Counted from the first letter of the stretch, positions 25,177 through 33,853 are shown. The stretch is 64,000 nt of DNA from Nocardioides sp. zg-1308 (GCF_013155375.1 NZ_JABJQY010000004.1:682001-746000); one strand, 5' to 3'. Numbers and translations: made by a program. Notes: generated by a model not told the origin, from the letters alone.

Positions 25177-26285
25177 GAGGCGCCGCCCGGAGCTGCCGTG
25201 GATCGGCGCACCACCAGCGTGGTGTCCAGGCTGACGTGCACCTCCTCCACCACGTGGTCGCCGGTGATCAGCGTGACGAGCATCGATATCGCTTCCCTTC
25301 CCATCTGCCGGATCGGCTGCTGCACCGTCGTGAGAGGCGGGTGCGCGAGCGCGGACTCCGGGATGTTGTCGAAGCCCACCACCGACAGGCGGCCGGGCAC
25401 GTCGATGTCCAGCTCCGCGGCGGCCTCCAGGGTGGCCAGGGCGGAGAGGTCGTTGGCCGCGAAGATCGCGGTGGGCGGATCGGCCAGCTCCAGCAGGGAG
25501 CGGGCTGCGGCGCGGGCGGGCTCGGGCTCGAAGGCACCGGCCGCGAGGAGCTGCTCGTCGACCGCGATCCCCGCGGCGGCGTGCGAGTCGCGGTAGCCCT
25601 GCTCGCGCAGCTGCGCCGAGACCAGGTCGGGGCGGCCGGTGACCATGCCGATGCGGCGGTGCCCGAGCGCGATCAGGTGGTCGACCCCGAGCCGCGCGCC
25701 GCCGAGGTTGTCGGCGGTGACGGTGGGCAGGTCGGATGGTCCGGTGTGCGGGTCGACCGCGACGATCGGTCCTTCGTACTGCACCTCGGTGATGGTCGGC
25801 GTGACGAGCACTGCCCCGTCGACCAGGGTGCCCATGACGCGGGACAGGTAGCGGCGCTCCCACCCGACGTGGGCGTCGACCCGGCCGCCGGCGGAGTAGG
25901 CGACGAGCTCGTAGCCCGTGCTGCGGATCGCGTCGGCGGCGCCCTTGAGCACCTCGGTGCTGAACGGCTCGAAGTCCGCGACCAGCACGCCGATCACGTT
26001 CGTACGCCGGTTGCGCAGGCTGCGCGCGACCAGGCTGGCCTCGTAGCCGAGCCGCTCGATGACCTCGGTGACGACCCGCGAGGTCTCGCTCGCCACGCCG
26101 TAGCGGTCGTTGATGACCTTGGAGACGGTCGAGACCGACACCCCGGCCTCCGCCGCCACCTGCTGCATGGTCACCCGCCCCATGCCGCGGCGCGCGTCAC
26201 CGTGCACCGGCACCGCCGTGTCCGTCGGTTCCACGATGCGCTCCTTCACCCGTGACACCCCGCCTCTCCCGTCAGCATCCGCCAT
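25173..26285 (-). CDS. LacI family transcriptional regulator
   Basis: The 370-residue repressor has an N-terminal helix-turn-helix VTMQQVAAEAGVSVSTVSKVINDRYGV with hinge ATVIERLGYEAS-like residues, then a periplasmic-binding-protein-like sensor domain (NVIGVLVADFEPF, LIALGHRRIGMVTG, AIFAANDLSALATL). ATG 26285 with GAGGG upstream lies 11 bases after the permease stop; shorter starts (GTG codons 10-20 residues in) are possible. It sits inside the operon it probably controls. The perfect 14-bp palindrome at 29498-29511 is a suitable operator. Confidence 0.93.
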   Translation of the reverse strand: MADADGRGGVSRVKERIVEPTDTAVPVHGDARRGMGRVTMQQVAAEAGVSVSTVSKVINDRYGVASETSRVVTEVIERLGYEASLVARSLRNRRTNVIGVLVADFEPFSTEVLKGAADAIRSTGYELVAYSAGGRVDAHVGWERRYLSRVMGTLVDGAVLVTPTITEVQYEGPIVAVDPHTGPSDLPTVTADNLGGARLGVDHLIALGHRRIGMVTGRPDLVSAQLREQGYRDSHAAAGIAVDEQLLAAGAFEPEPARAAARSLLELADPPTAIFAANDLSALATLEAAAELDIDVPGRLSVVGFDNIPESALAHPPLTTVQQPIRQMGREAISMLVTLITGDHVVEEVHVSLDTTLVVRRSTAAPGGAS

Positions 26286-26295
26286 CAGCGTGCCC

Positions 26296-27138
26296 TCAGC
26301 CCTTGACCGCGCCCTGGAGGCCGTTGACGATCCGGCCCTGCAGCGCGAGGAACAGGATCAGTGCGGGGATCATGGCGATGGTGGTGAACGCCAGGACGCC
26401 CGCGGTGTCGGCCGAGAACTCGGTGGAGTAGTCGGCGACCCCGAGGGGCAGGGTACGCATCTCGTCGCGCAGCAGCAGCAGGGGAAGCAGGTAGGAGTTC
26501 CACGAGGCGACGAAGGCCAGGACCCCCACGGTGATCATCCCGGGCACCGACAGCGGCAGCACGATGCGCCAGAACACGCTCACCCGCGAGGCGCCGTCGA
26601 TGAGCGCCGCCTCCTCGAGCTCCTTGGGCAGCGCCATCAGGAACGGCCGCAGGATCACGACCGTCATCGGCAGCGCGAACGCAGCCTGCGGCAGCGCGAC
26701 GCCCCACCAGGTGTTGCCGAGCTGGAGGTTGCGCGTGATGAGGATGAAGAGCGGGATGATCGCCACCGCGAGCGGGAAGAGCAGCCCGAGCACGAAGACC
26801 ATGAAGAGGGGCTCACGGAAGCGGAACCGGTAGCGGGCGAGGGGATAGGCCGCCATCACGCCGCACAGGACGGTGACCACGGTCGTGATCACTGCGATCG
26901 CCGTCGAGTTGAGGGCATAGGTCCAGAAGCCGCTGTTGCTGAAGACGTTCTCGTAGTTGGTGCCGACCCACGGGTCGGGCAGGCCGGCCGGGTCCCGCGC
27001 CAGCTGCTCGTTGCTGCGGAAGCCGCCGAGCGCGCCGTACACCACCGGCCCGAGGGTGAGCGCGGCCACGATCGCAGCCAGCCCGTAGACCAGCGGTCCC
27101 CCGCCGCCGAACCTCTGCGTCCCCGTCCCGGTCGTCAT
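26296..27138 (-). CDS. Oligosaccharide ABC transporter permease (MalG type)
   Basis: The 280-residue permease starts at ATG 27138 after a CCAGGAGGCACG ribosome site. It has six transmembrane helices and the EAA loop ELEEAALIDGASRVSVFWRIVLPLSVPG. VGVLAFVASWNSYLLPLLLL is the equivalent of the WND segment. It works with the upstream MalF-type permease and the binding protein to import sugars, probably xylo- or arabinoxylo-oligosaccharides judging from neighbouring hydrolases. Its start overlaps the preceding stop (ATGA). Confidence 0.94.
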   Translation of the reverse strand: MTTGTGTQRFGGGGPLVYGLAAIVAALTLGPVVYGALGGFRSNEQLARDPAGLPDPWVGTNYENVFSNSGFWTYALNSTAIAVITTVVTVLCGVMAAYPLARYRFRFREPLFMVFVLGLLFPLAVAIIPLFILITRNLQLGNTWWGVALPQAAFALPMTVVILRPFLMALPKELEEAALIDGASRVSVFWRIVLPLSVPGMITVGVLAFVASWNSYLLPLLLLRDEMRTLPLGVADYSTEFSADTAGVLAFTTIAMIPALILFLALQGRIVNGLQGAVKG

Positions 27139-28115
27139 CGTGCCTCCTGGCTGTCGCGGCGCAGGACGAGAGCCTGGTAGAGCACGGCCATCACGAGCGC
27201 GATGACGAACAGCACGACCGACGCGGCGCCGGCGATGCCGTAGTTGCCCCGGGAGGTGCCCTGGTTGATGAGGTACGTCGCCATCGTGGTCGTCGCGTTG
27301 GCGGGGCCGCCACCGGTCAGCACCCACACGATGTCGAAGAGCTGGATGGAGCCGATCATCGAGAGGAACGCCCAGGTCCGGATCGTGGGCCCCAGCAGCG
27401 GGACGGCGATCTGCCACTGGGTCTGCCACCACGAGGCGCCGTCGATCTGCGCGGACTCGTAGAGCTCCTGCGGGATGTTCTGCAGACCGGCGAGGAAGAG
27501 CAGCACGGCCAGCCCGACGTACTTCCACGTCAGCACCACGAACACCGTCCACAACGTGATGTCGGGGCTGCCGAGGAAACCCTGCTCCGGCGGGGTCAGG
27601 CCGACGGCTCCGACGAGGGTGTCCACGAGGCCGTAGCCGGGCTGCAGCAGCTGGAACCAGATGACGCCGGCGATGACCTCGGCCACCACGTACGGCACGA
27701 AGACCACGGTCCGCAGCACGCCGCGGAACCGGATGTTGCGGTTGAGCAGGAGGGCCAGGCCCAGGCCGATCGGGAGCTGGACCGCGATCGAGGCCACCAC
27801 GATCGTGAAGTTGTGCCCGACGGCACCGGTGAAGACGTCGTCGCCGAGCACCAGGCTGTAGTTCTGCCAGCCGACGAAGTCGTCCATCGGGCCGAAGCCC
27901 TTCCATCGGTACAACGACATCCGCACGGCGGAGACCACCGGCCAGACGATGAAGATCGACATCAGGACGAGCGCCGGGGCCACGAAGAGCAGCACCTCGA
28001 GGCGCTGACCCCATCCGAGGCGCGGCGGCCGGGCGGCCGCCCGGCGCGACGTCGCGCGGCGGGCGGCCCCCTCCTCCGGTCGAGTTGCCACCATCGTGGC
28101 GCCCTGATCGGTCAT
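27135..28115 (-). CDS. Oligosaccharide ABC transporter permease (MalF type)
   Basis: The 326-residue permease has a basic N-terminus (RRATSRRAAARPPRLGWGQRL), six helices from EVLLFVAPALVLMSIFIVW, and the EAA loop ELYESAQIDGASWWQTQWQIAVPLL. FDIVWVLTGGGPANATTTMATYL is typical of MalF-type sugar permeases. Start choice is uncertain: GTG at 28127 overlaps the binding-protein stop but is only 2 bases from AGGAG, ATG 28115 is used here, and ATG 28094 is also possible. Confidence 0.92.
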   Translation of the reverse strand: MTDQGATMVATRPEEGAARRATSRRAAARPPRLGWGQRLEVLLFVAPALVLMSIFIVWPVVSAVRMSLYRWKGFGPMDDFVGWQNYSLVLGDDVFTGAVGHNFTIVVASIAVQLPIGLGLALLLNRNIRFRGVLRTVVFVPYVVAEVIAGVIWFQLLQPGYGLVDTLVGAVGLTPPEQGFLGSPDITLWTVFVVLTWKYVGLAVLLFLAGLQNIPQELYESAQIDGASWWQTQWQIAVPLLGPTIRTWAFLSMIGSIQLFDIVWVLTGGGPANATTTMATYLINQGTSRGNYGIAGAASVVLFVIALVMAVLYQALVLRRDSQEAR

Positions 28116-28123
28116 GCTCGTGA

Positions 28124-29413
28124 TCACATCTCCTGGTCGGCAGCCTGCTGCGTGGCCTCGACGACGTCCTCCGGGCTCGCCTGACCGGCGAAGAGGAGCG
28201 CGATCTCGTCGTTCATCGCGCCACCGACGGACGTGCCGAAGGCGGTGTCGAAGTAGAGCTGGATGTAGGGCGACTCGTCGCGCACGCTGAGCAGCTCGGC
28301 GAGCGCCGGGTCGCTCACGGCACCGCCCGCGGCCGGATTGGTCGGCAGGCCCATGTCGTTCTCGGCGAAGCCGGTCTGCACCTCGTCCGAGAGCAGCGTC
28401 CTCACCAGGTCGACGGCCTCGTCGGGCGCGCCCTCTGCGACGGCCCACGCGTCACCACCGCCGAGCTGTGCCGTCGGGTCACCCGCGCCGCCCTCGACCT
28501 CGGGGAACGGGAACCAACCCGTGTCCTCCCCCAGGCCCTTGCCGTCGTCGGTGAGTCCCTGCATGACGCCCGGCTCCCAGTGACCCGCCAGCTCCATGGC
28601 GACCTTGTCGGTCGCGAGCAGGCCGGAGGCGGAGGTCGCTCCCTCCTGCGCGGGCGTGGTGAGGAAACCGGGGTTGAACGGCTCCGCCGCGATGACGTCC
28701 TCGAGCGCCGCACCCGCCTCGACGAAGCACGGGTCCGAGAAGTCGAGGCTGGTCACGGCACCCTCCAGGACGTCCTGGGGGCAGGTGCGCAGGGCGGTGT
28801 AGTACCAGTAGTGGGCAGCGGGCCACTTGTCACCGGCACCGACCGAGACGGGCGTGATGTCGGCGGCCTTGAGCTGGTCGACCACGTCGTAGAACTCGTC
28901 CATGGTGGTCGGCGGCGCCTCGATGCCGGCCTCCTCGAAGAGCGCCTTGTTGTACCAGAAGCCGACGACGCCCACCGAGAACGGCAGGGCGTAGGTCTTG
29001 CCGTCCACCTGCCAGCCGGCGACGTTGCCGCCGAGCTTGGAGATCTCCTCGGACGCCGCCTCCGAGAGGTCCTTCGTCAACCCCGCCTCGACGTGGTCGG
29101 CGAGCTCGCCGCCGCCGCGCTCCATGTAGACGTCCGGCACGTCGCCGCTCTGGAACGCCGCCTCGAGCTTGCTGACCATGTCCTCGTGCGCCATGGCGCT
29201 GACCTTGACGTCGATGCCGGGGTTCTCGGCCTCGAAGTCCTTGGCGACCTGCTCGTAGTAGCCCTTGCCCGGCTCGTTGTTGGAGTTGTGCCACCAGGTG
29301 ATCGTGTTGGCGTCGCCGTCGCCTGAGGCGCTGTCGTCGCCACCGCAGGCCGCTGTCATCAACGTGACGGCGCAGAGAGCGGCGAGTCCCGCCACTCGGG
29401 TGCTCCTAGGCAT
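28124..29413 (-). CDS. Oligosaccharide ABC transporter substrate-binding lipoprotein
   Basis: The 429-residue binding protein has a signal peptide with lipobox LMTAAC (Cys23) and an acidic linker, then an SBP_bac_1 fold (TITWWHNSNNEPGKGYYEQV, DVYMERGGGELADHVEAG, PFSVGVVGFWYNKALFEEAG). A perfect ribosome site (AAGGAGG) precedes ATG 29413. It is the first gene of the leftward arabinoxylan operon and is divergent from the xylanase, sharing a 158-bp control region that holds the LacI-type operator. The predicted ligand is a xylo- or arabinoxylo-oligosaccharide. Confidence 0.94.
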   Translation of the reverse strand: MPRSTRVAGLAALCAVTLMTAACGGDDSASGDGDANTITWWHNSNNEPGKGYYEQVAKDFEAENPGIDVKVSAMAHEDMVSKLEAAFQSGDVPDVYMERGGGELADHVEAGLTKDLSEAASEEISKLGGNVAGWQVDGKTYALPFSVGVVGFWYNKALFEEAGIEAPPTTMDEFYDVVDQLKAADITPVSVGAGDKWPAAHYWYYTALRTCPQDVLEGAVTSLDFSDPCFVEAGAALEDVIAAEPFNPGFLTTPAQEGATSASGLLATDKVAMELAGHWEPGVMQGLTDDGKGLGEDTGWFPFPEVEGGAGDPTAQLGGGDAWAVAEGAPDEAVDLVRTLLSDEVQTGFAENDMGLPTNPAAGGAVSDPALAELLSVRDESPYIQLYFDTAFGTSVGGAMNDEIALLFAGQASPEDVVEATQQAADQEM

Positions 29414-29497
29414 CGAGATCCTCCTTCATCCGCGCCACGCCGGAGTGACGTGGACCACACTGGATGACCCTGAACGACGGTTCTACCCCTTGTCAAT

Positions 29498-29511
29498 CGT
29501 TATCGATAACG
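29498..29511. promoter_or_regulatory. LacI-family operator palindrome
   Basis: CGTTATCGATAACG is a perfect 14-bp palindrome with the central CG step of LacI-family operators. It lies in the only AT-rich part of the 158-bp divergent region, 85 bp from the binding-protein start and 61 bp from the xylanase start. One repressor bound here could silence both operons. The LacI gene at 25173-26285 is the obvious candidate repressor. Confidence 0.75.
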
Positions 29512-29530
29512 TTTTACATCGATCCGTTCC

Positions 29531-29546
29531 CGTGATGTCCTTCACA
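29531..29546. promoter_or_regulatory. CRP/GlxR-like binding site
   Basis: CGTGA-TGTCCT-TCACA resembles the CRP consensus TGTGA-N6-TCACA and shares CGTGATGT and TCACA with the site at 3806-3821. It lies 26 bp before the xylanase start and 20 bp from the LacI-type palindrome. Combined specific and global carbon control is plausible but inferred. Confidence 0.45.
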
Positions 29547-29571
29547 CGTCCCGCCCCTCGCTGGAGGTCCC

Positions 29572-30876
29572 ATGCCCTCGCTCGACCCGGTTCAGAGCCC
29601 GCGCGACGTCGACTCGCACAGTCCCCTGGACCACCGCGTGCTGCGCGCCGACGTGACCGTACGACGCAGCGACGGCACGCCGCTCGCCGGCACCGACGTG
29701 GTCGTCGAGCAGCAGCGGCACGCGTTCGCGTTCGGCAACATCGGCTTCGACTTCGTCGGCCTCGCCAATGGCGAGACGACGGCGGCAGGCAACGTCTTCG
29801 GTGGCGCGGAGCCGGACGCCGCCGCGCGGCTCGTGGACCTGTGGCTGGACGTGTTCAACACCGCCACGCTGCCCTTCTACTGGCAGGGGTTCGAGCCCGT
29901 GCGGGGCGAGCCGCAGACCGAGCGGCTCCTCGTCACCGCCCGCTGGCTGCAGGAGCGCGGCGTCGCGACGAAGGGCCACCCGCTGGTGTGGCACACGCTG
30001 GCGCCGACCTGGCTCGACGAGCTCCCGGACGCCGAGGTCGAGGAGGCGGTCCGCGCGCGGGTCCGCCGGGAGGTGTCGGCCTTCGACGGGCTCGTGCCGA
30101 CGTGGGACGTGATCAACGAGGTCGTGATCATGCCGGTCTTCGACAACGAGGAGACGACCAACGCCGTCACGCGGCTGTGCCGCAGCCGAGGCCGCCTGGC
30201 GACGATCCGGCTGGCGTTCGACGAGGCCCGGACGGCCGACCCGCGGGCCACCCTCGTCCTCAACGACTTCGACATGTCGACCGCCTACGAGTGCCTGATC
30301 GAGGGCGTGCTCGAGGCCGGGATCGCGATCGACGCGATCGGCCTCCAGAGCCACATGCACCAGGGCTACTGGGGCGAGGACCGCACGCTCGCCGTCCTCG
30401 ACCGGTTCGCGCGCTACGGCCTGCCGCTCCACCTCAGCGAGACCACCCTGGTGTCCGGCGACACGATGCCGGCCCACATCGAGGACCTCAACGACTTCCA
30501 GCCGGAGCACTGGCCCTCCACCGCCGAGGGCGAGGAGCGGCAGGCCGACGAGATCGTCCGGCACTACCGCACGCTGCTGTCCCACCCCTCCGTCGCCGCG
30601 GTGACCTACTGGGGCATCACCGACGCGGGGGCGTGGCTCGGGGCGCCGTCGGGCCTCGTCCGCGCCGACGGCACCCCGAAGCCGGCGTACGACGCCCTGC
30701 GCAGGCTGGTGAAGGAGGAGTGGTGGCTGGCCCCGACCTACGCGCGCACCGACGAGCGCGGCAGCGTCGTCCTGCACGGCTGGGCGGGCACCTACTCGGT
30801 GACCACCCCTGACGGCACAGCGACGGTGGAGCTCTCGGCCGACCGGCCGGACCTCGAGGTGGTGGTGGACCGGTGA
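29572..30876 (+). CDS. xynA: Intracellular endo-1,4-beta-xylanase, GH10
   Basis: The 434-residue enzyme has a GH10 barrel with KGHPLVWHTLAPTW, acid/base Glu183 in WDVINEV and nucleophile Glu290 in LHLSETTL. A short beta domain at the N-terminus (residues about 20-55) and a C-terminal beta segment flank it. There is no signal peptide and the N-terminus is acidic, so it should act in the cytosol on imported xylo-oligosaccharides, unlike most secreted GH10 enzymes. The ATG has TGGAGG upstream. Its stop overlaps the GH51 start (GTGA). Confidence 0.93.
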   Translation: MPSLDPVQSPRDVDSHSPLDHRVLRADVTVRRSDGTPLAGTDVVVEQQRHAFAFGNIGFDFVGLANGETTAAGNVFGGAEPDAAARLVDLWLDVFNTATLPFYWQGFEPVRGEPQTERLLVTARWLQERGVATKGHPLVWHTLAPTWLDELPDAEVEEAVRARVRREVSAFDGLVPTWDVINEVVIMPVFDNEETTNAVTRLCRSRGRLATIRLAFDEARTADPRATLVLNDFDMSTAYECLIEGVLEAGIAIDAIGLQSHMHQGYWGEDRTLAVLDRFARYGLPLHLSETTLVSGDTMPAHIEDLNDFQPEHWPSTAEGEERQADEIVRHYRTLLSHPSVAAVTYWGITDAGAWLGAPSGLVRADGTPKPAYDALRRLVKEEWWLAPTYARTDERGSVVLHGWAGTYSVTTPDGTATVELSADRPDLEVVVDR

Positions 30877-32399
30877 GCAGCGGGCAGGCCCGGCTGGTCG
30901 TCGACCTCGAGCGCCCCGGCGTCCCCGTCGACCGGCGCCTGTTCGGTGCCTTCGTCGAGCACGTGGGCCGCGCGATCCACACCGGCGTCCACGAGCCCGG
31001 CCACCCGAGCGCCGACGCGCGCGGCTTCCGCACCGACGTCGTCGAGCTGGTGCGCGAGCTGGGCGTGAGCGCCGTTCGCTACCCCGGTGGCAACTTCGTG
31101 TCCGGCTACCGGTGGGAGGACGGGGTGGGACCGCGGGAGTCACGCCCCACGCGGCTGGACCTGGCCTGGCACTCCACCGAGACCAACGAGGTCGGCCTCC
31201 ATGAGTTCGCCGAGTGGCTCGAGGAGGTCGGGAGCGACCTGGTGCTGGCGCTCAACCTCGGCACTCGCGGGACGCTCGAGGCACTCGACCTGCTCGAGTA
31301 CGCCAACGTCGCCGGCGGCACGACCCGCACGGACGAGCGGGCGCGCAACGGCCGCCCGCACCCGTTCGGCGTACGCACGTGGTGCCTGGGCAACGAGATG
31401 GACGGGCCCTGGCAGCTGGGGCACCGCTCCGCCGACGACTACGGCAAGCTCGCCGCGCAGACCGCGCGCGCCATGCGGCTCCTCGACCCGGACCTCGAGC
31501 TGGTGCTGTGCGGGTCCTCGAGCCGCGACATGCCGACCTTCGGCGAGTGGGAGCGCACCGTGCTGACCCACGCCTACGACGAGGTCGACCTCATCTCCTG
31601 CCACGCCTACTACGAGGAGCGCGACGGCGACCTCGCGAGCTTCCTCGCCTCGGCCGTCGACATGGACGCCTTCATCGACTCGGTCGTCGCGACGATCGAC
31701 CACGTCCGCGCCGTGAAGGGCAGCGAGCACCGCGTCGACATCTCCTTCGACGAGTGGAACGTCTGGTACCTCTCCCGCTTCCAGGCGGAGGAGCGGATCA
31801 CCTCGCTCGACCACTGGCCGCGGGCGCCGCGCCTGCTCGAGGACGTCTACACGGTGGCGGACGCCGTCGTGGTGGGGAGCCTGCTCATCTCGCTGCTGCG
31901 CCACGCGGACCGGGTCAGGAGCGCCTCGCTGGCCCAGCTCGTCAACGCCATCGCCCCCGTCATGACCGAGCCGGGCGGTCCGGCCTGGCGGCAGACCACG
32001 TTCTTCCCGTTCGCGCTCACGTCCCGCCACGCCCGCGGGTCGAGCCTGCCCGTGCGGATCGAGTGCGACGAGCAGGAGACCGCGCGCCACGGCGTGGTCC
32101 CGCTCGTGGACGCCGCCGCCACGCGGGACGAGGACGGCACAGTCAGCCTCTTCGTCGTGAACCGCTCGCAGTCCGGGCCCGTGGAGCTCGACGTCGTCGT
32201 CGCCGGCGGGCGGGCGTTCGCAAGGGGCCACGCCCGGACCCTGCACGACGACGACCACCACGCGGTGAACACGCTCGCCGACCCGACCCGGGTCGGGGTG
32301 CGCGACAACAGCACCCTCCGCGTCGACGGCGACGCGATCACGCTGACCCTGCCGCCCGTGTCGTGGTCGGTCGTCGTCCTCGAGCCGGGACCGGCCTAG
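30873..32399 (+). CDS. abfA: Alpha-L-arabinofuranosidase, GH51
   Basis: The 508-residue cytosolic enzyme has the GH51 barrel with acid/base Glu175 in WCLGNEMDGPWQLGH and nucleophile Glu294 in ISFDEWNVWY. Other family marks are AVRYPGGNFVSGYRWEDGVGP and the C-terminal jelly-roll (SRHARGSSLPVRIE, TLPPVSWSVVVLEP). It removes arabinofuranosyl side chains from arabinoxylo-oligosaccharides. The GTG start overlaps the xylanase stop, so the two genes are one transcript. Length is normal for the family. Confidence 0.95.
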   Translation: MSSGQARLVVDLERPGVPVDRRLFGAFVEHVGRAIHTGVHEPGHPSADARGFRTDVVELVRELGVSAVRYPGGNFVSGYRWEDGVGPRESRPTRLDLAWHSTETNEVGLHEFAEWLEEVGSDLVLALNLGTRGTLEALDLLEYANVAGGTTRTDERARNGRPHPFGVRTWCLGNEMDGPWQLGHRSADDYGKLAAQTARAMRLLDPDLELVLCGSSSRDMPTFGEWERTVLTHAYDEVDLISCHAYYEERDGDLASFLASAVDMDAFIDSVVATIDHVRAVKGSEHRVDISFDEWNVWYLSRFQAEERITSLDHWPRAPRLLEDVYTVADAVVVGSLLISLLRHADRVRSASLAQLVNAIAPVMTEPGGPAWRQTTFFPFALTSRHARGSSLPVRIECDEQETARHGVVPLVDAAATRDEDGTVSLFVVNRSQSGPVELDVVVAGGRAFARGHARTLHDDDHHAVNTLADPTRVGVRDNSTLRVDGDAITLTLPPVSWSVVVLEPGPA

Positions 32400-32412
32400 C
32401 GGACCCGTGCCG

Positions 32413-33033
32413 TCACGGCTGGCGGAAGTAGCGCGGCGGCCGGTCGGCGGGTCGGGCACCGCAGGCGACCCACGCCTCGAGCGCCTCGCGGTCGCGGGCC
32501 CACATCTCGTCGAGCAGGTGCTGGCGGGTGACCACCAGCGCCAGCCGCCGGCCGGGGTGCGTGACACCGTCCAACGCCCGCGACGTGTGGCACCAGGCGT
32601 GGGTCAGCTCGGAGTCGGTCAGGTGCGCGACGCCGCTCGGCGTGACCGCCGCCGGGTCCGGTGCGGCCGGGTTCCACCCGACCCGCTGCAGCCGGCTGCG
32701 TCGTCGTACGGCGTCACGCACCGGCGGCGCGGTGACCACCAGCCCGGCCACGAGCAGCAGGCCGAGCCCGAGGTGCAGGGACGCGAGGACGTAGGCCAGC
32801 AGGAGCAGCGACGTGGCGGAGGCGGACGACCGGACGACCGACACGCACGTCCCGAGCACGCCCCCGGTGGTCCGGTGCTCGACGCGCACCAGCACGTGCG
32901 CGAGCGTCACGATGCAGGTGACCGGGATGGCCACCGCCACCAGCCGCAACGGCCCCCACGTGACCAGCGCGGCGCACACCCCCACGCTCCCCAGCGCGAG
33001 GGTGCCGTTCAGCCAGGACGACCACCGATGCAC
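32413..33033 (-). CDS. Membrane protein of unknown function
   Basis: This 206-residue protein starts at GTG 33033. It has about four hydrophobic helices in its first 105 residues (ALGSVGVCAALVTWG, LVAVAIPVTCIVTLAHVLV, LLLLAYVLASLHLGLGLLLVAGLVV). A soluble C-terminal part follows, rich in Trp, His and Arg (HLTDSELTHAWCHTSRALDG and RQHLLDEMWARDREALEAWV). I do not recognise the family. The C-terminal segment resembles small helical modules seen in actinobacterial hypothetical proteins. Confidence 0.7.
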   Translation of the reverse strand: MHRWSSWLNGTLALGSVGVCAALVTWGPLRLVAVAIPVTCIVTLAHVLVRVEHRTTGGVLGTCVSVVRSSASATSLLLLAYVLASLHLGLGLLLVAGLVVTAPPVRDAVRRRSRLQRVGWNPAAPDPAAVTPSGVAHLTDSELTHAWCHTSRALDGVTHPGRRLALVVTRQHLLDEMWARDREALEAWVACGARPADRPPRYFRQP

Positions 33034-33065
33034 GACACGGCCCCGTTCTCACTCGCCGCTCGTGG

Positions 33066-33365
33066 TCACTCGCCGCTCTTCGTCACCCCGAACATCAACA
33101 CGCGACGGTCGATGTCGTAGAAGACGCTCTTCGTGTTGCGCAGGGTGTCCTGCAGGTTGTCGGCGTCCTCCGCCGTGACGGTGAGGACCTCCTCCCACGC
33201 TCCCTCGTCCAGCACCAGCTGGAGCGTCCAGGTGCCGCTCTGGCCGCCCTCCCCGGCGGTCCAGGAGAACTGGTAGTGGCTGAGCTGCCGCACCCGGAGG
33301 CTGTCGTCGGTCATCCGGACGCCTCCCTCGGCGCGCTTGTCGTTCCTGAGCCGGTTCGTCGCCAT
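33066..33365 (-). CDS. Small protein of unknown function
   Basis: The 99-residue protein starts at ATG 33365 after GAGGGAGGG (MATNRLRNDKRAEGGVRMTD). It has a beta-rich core, YQFSWTAGEGGQSGTWTLQLVLDEGAWEEVLTVTAEDADNL, and ends SVFYDIDRRVLMFGVTKSGE. It is soluble. I do not recognise it. An inner ATG at 33314 would give an 82-residue version. It stands between a membrane protein on the same strand and the repeat array. Confidence 0.7.
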   Translation of the reverse strand: MATNRLRNDKRAEGGVRMTDDSLRVRQLSHYQFSWTAGEGGQSGTWTLQLVLDEGAWEEVLTVTAEDADNLQDTLRNTKSVFYDIDRRVLMFGVTKSGE

Positions 33366-33498
33366 GACGGGGCCCTCCCTCTCGTCGTCTCGACCTCGTG
33401 GTCTCGGACCGATGCGGTACCCACCAGCGGGCACGGCACACGCGTTCACGACCGCAGGGGTGGGGGTGGGTGCCCGGGGGCTCGGCGGTCTCCTCGGT

Positions 33499-33800
33499 GG
33501 TCGAGTAGCCGAGGAACGAGGCGTATCGAGACCTCCCACGTCGCTGGTCGAGTAGCCGAGAAACGAGGCGTATCGAGACCTCACTGCTCTCGGTGGTCGA
33601 GTAGCCGAGCGAGGCGCGAGCGAGGCGTATCGAGACCTCACTGCTCTCGGTGGTCGAGTAGCCGAGCGAGGCACGAGCGAGGCGTATCGAGACCTCACTG
33701 CTCTCGGTGGTCGAGTAGCCGAGCGAGGCGCGAGCGAGGCGTATCGAGACCTCACTGCTCTCGGTGGTCGAGTAGCCGGGGAACGAGGCGTATCGAGACC
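33499..33800. repeat. Six-copy interspersed repeat, hairpin-like unit GGTCGAGTAGCCGAG...GCGTATCGAGACC
   Basis: Copies lie at 33499-33533, 33546-33580, 33595-33637, 33652-33694, 33709-33751 and 33766-33800. The last four are spaced exactly 57 bp and separated by the constant spacer TCACTGCTCTCGGT. Copies 3-5 (43 bp) carry an extra GAGCGAGGCGCGAGC core; copies 1, 2 and 6 (35 bp) have GA-AACGAG instead. The outer ends form an imperfect inverted repeat (GGTCGAGTA against TATCGAGACC). The array ends 60 bp before the 13E12-type HNH gene. Confidence 0.9.
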
Positions 33801-33847
33801 CCTTCCACGGCGTTGTCCGAGCTCGCGCCGTTGTCGGTGGTCCACCG

Positions 33848-33853
33848 TAGAAT
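33848..33853 (+). promoter_or_regulatory. -10 element for leaderless transcription of the HNH gene
   Basis: TAGAAT lies 7 bases before the ATG at 33861. A transcript starting 7 bases downstream of the hexamer would begin at the start codon itself. No Shine-Dalgarno sequence is present and no good -35 box is visible. Confidence 0.6.

Noticed and set aside
22828..25596. Long rightward frame opposite the GH3 gene
   Set aside because: It is the shadow of the GH3 coding strand; its translation is Arg/Gly/Val-rich without domains.
33499..33800. CRISPR array
   Set aside because: The spacers between the repeats are identical to each other (TCACTGCTCTCGGT) rather than unique, unit lengths vary, and there are no cas genes.
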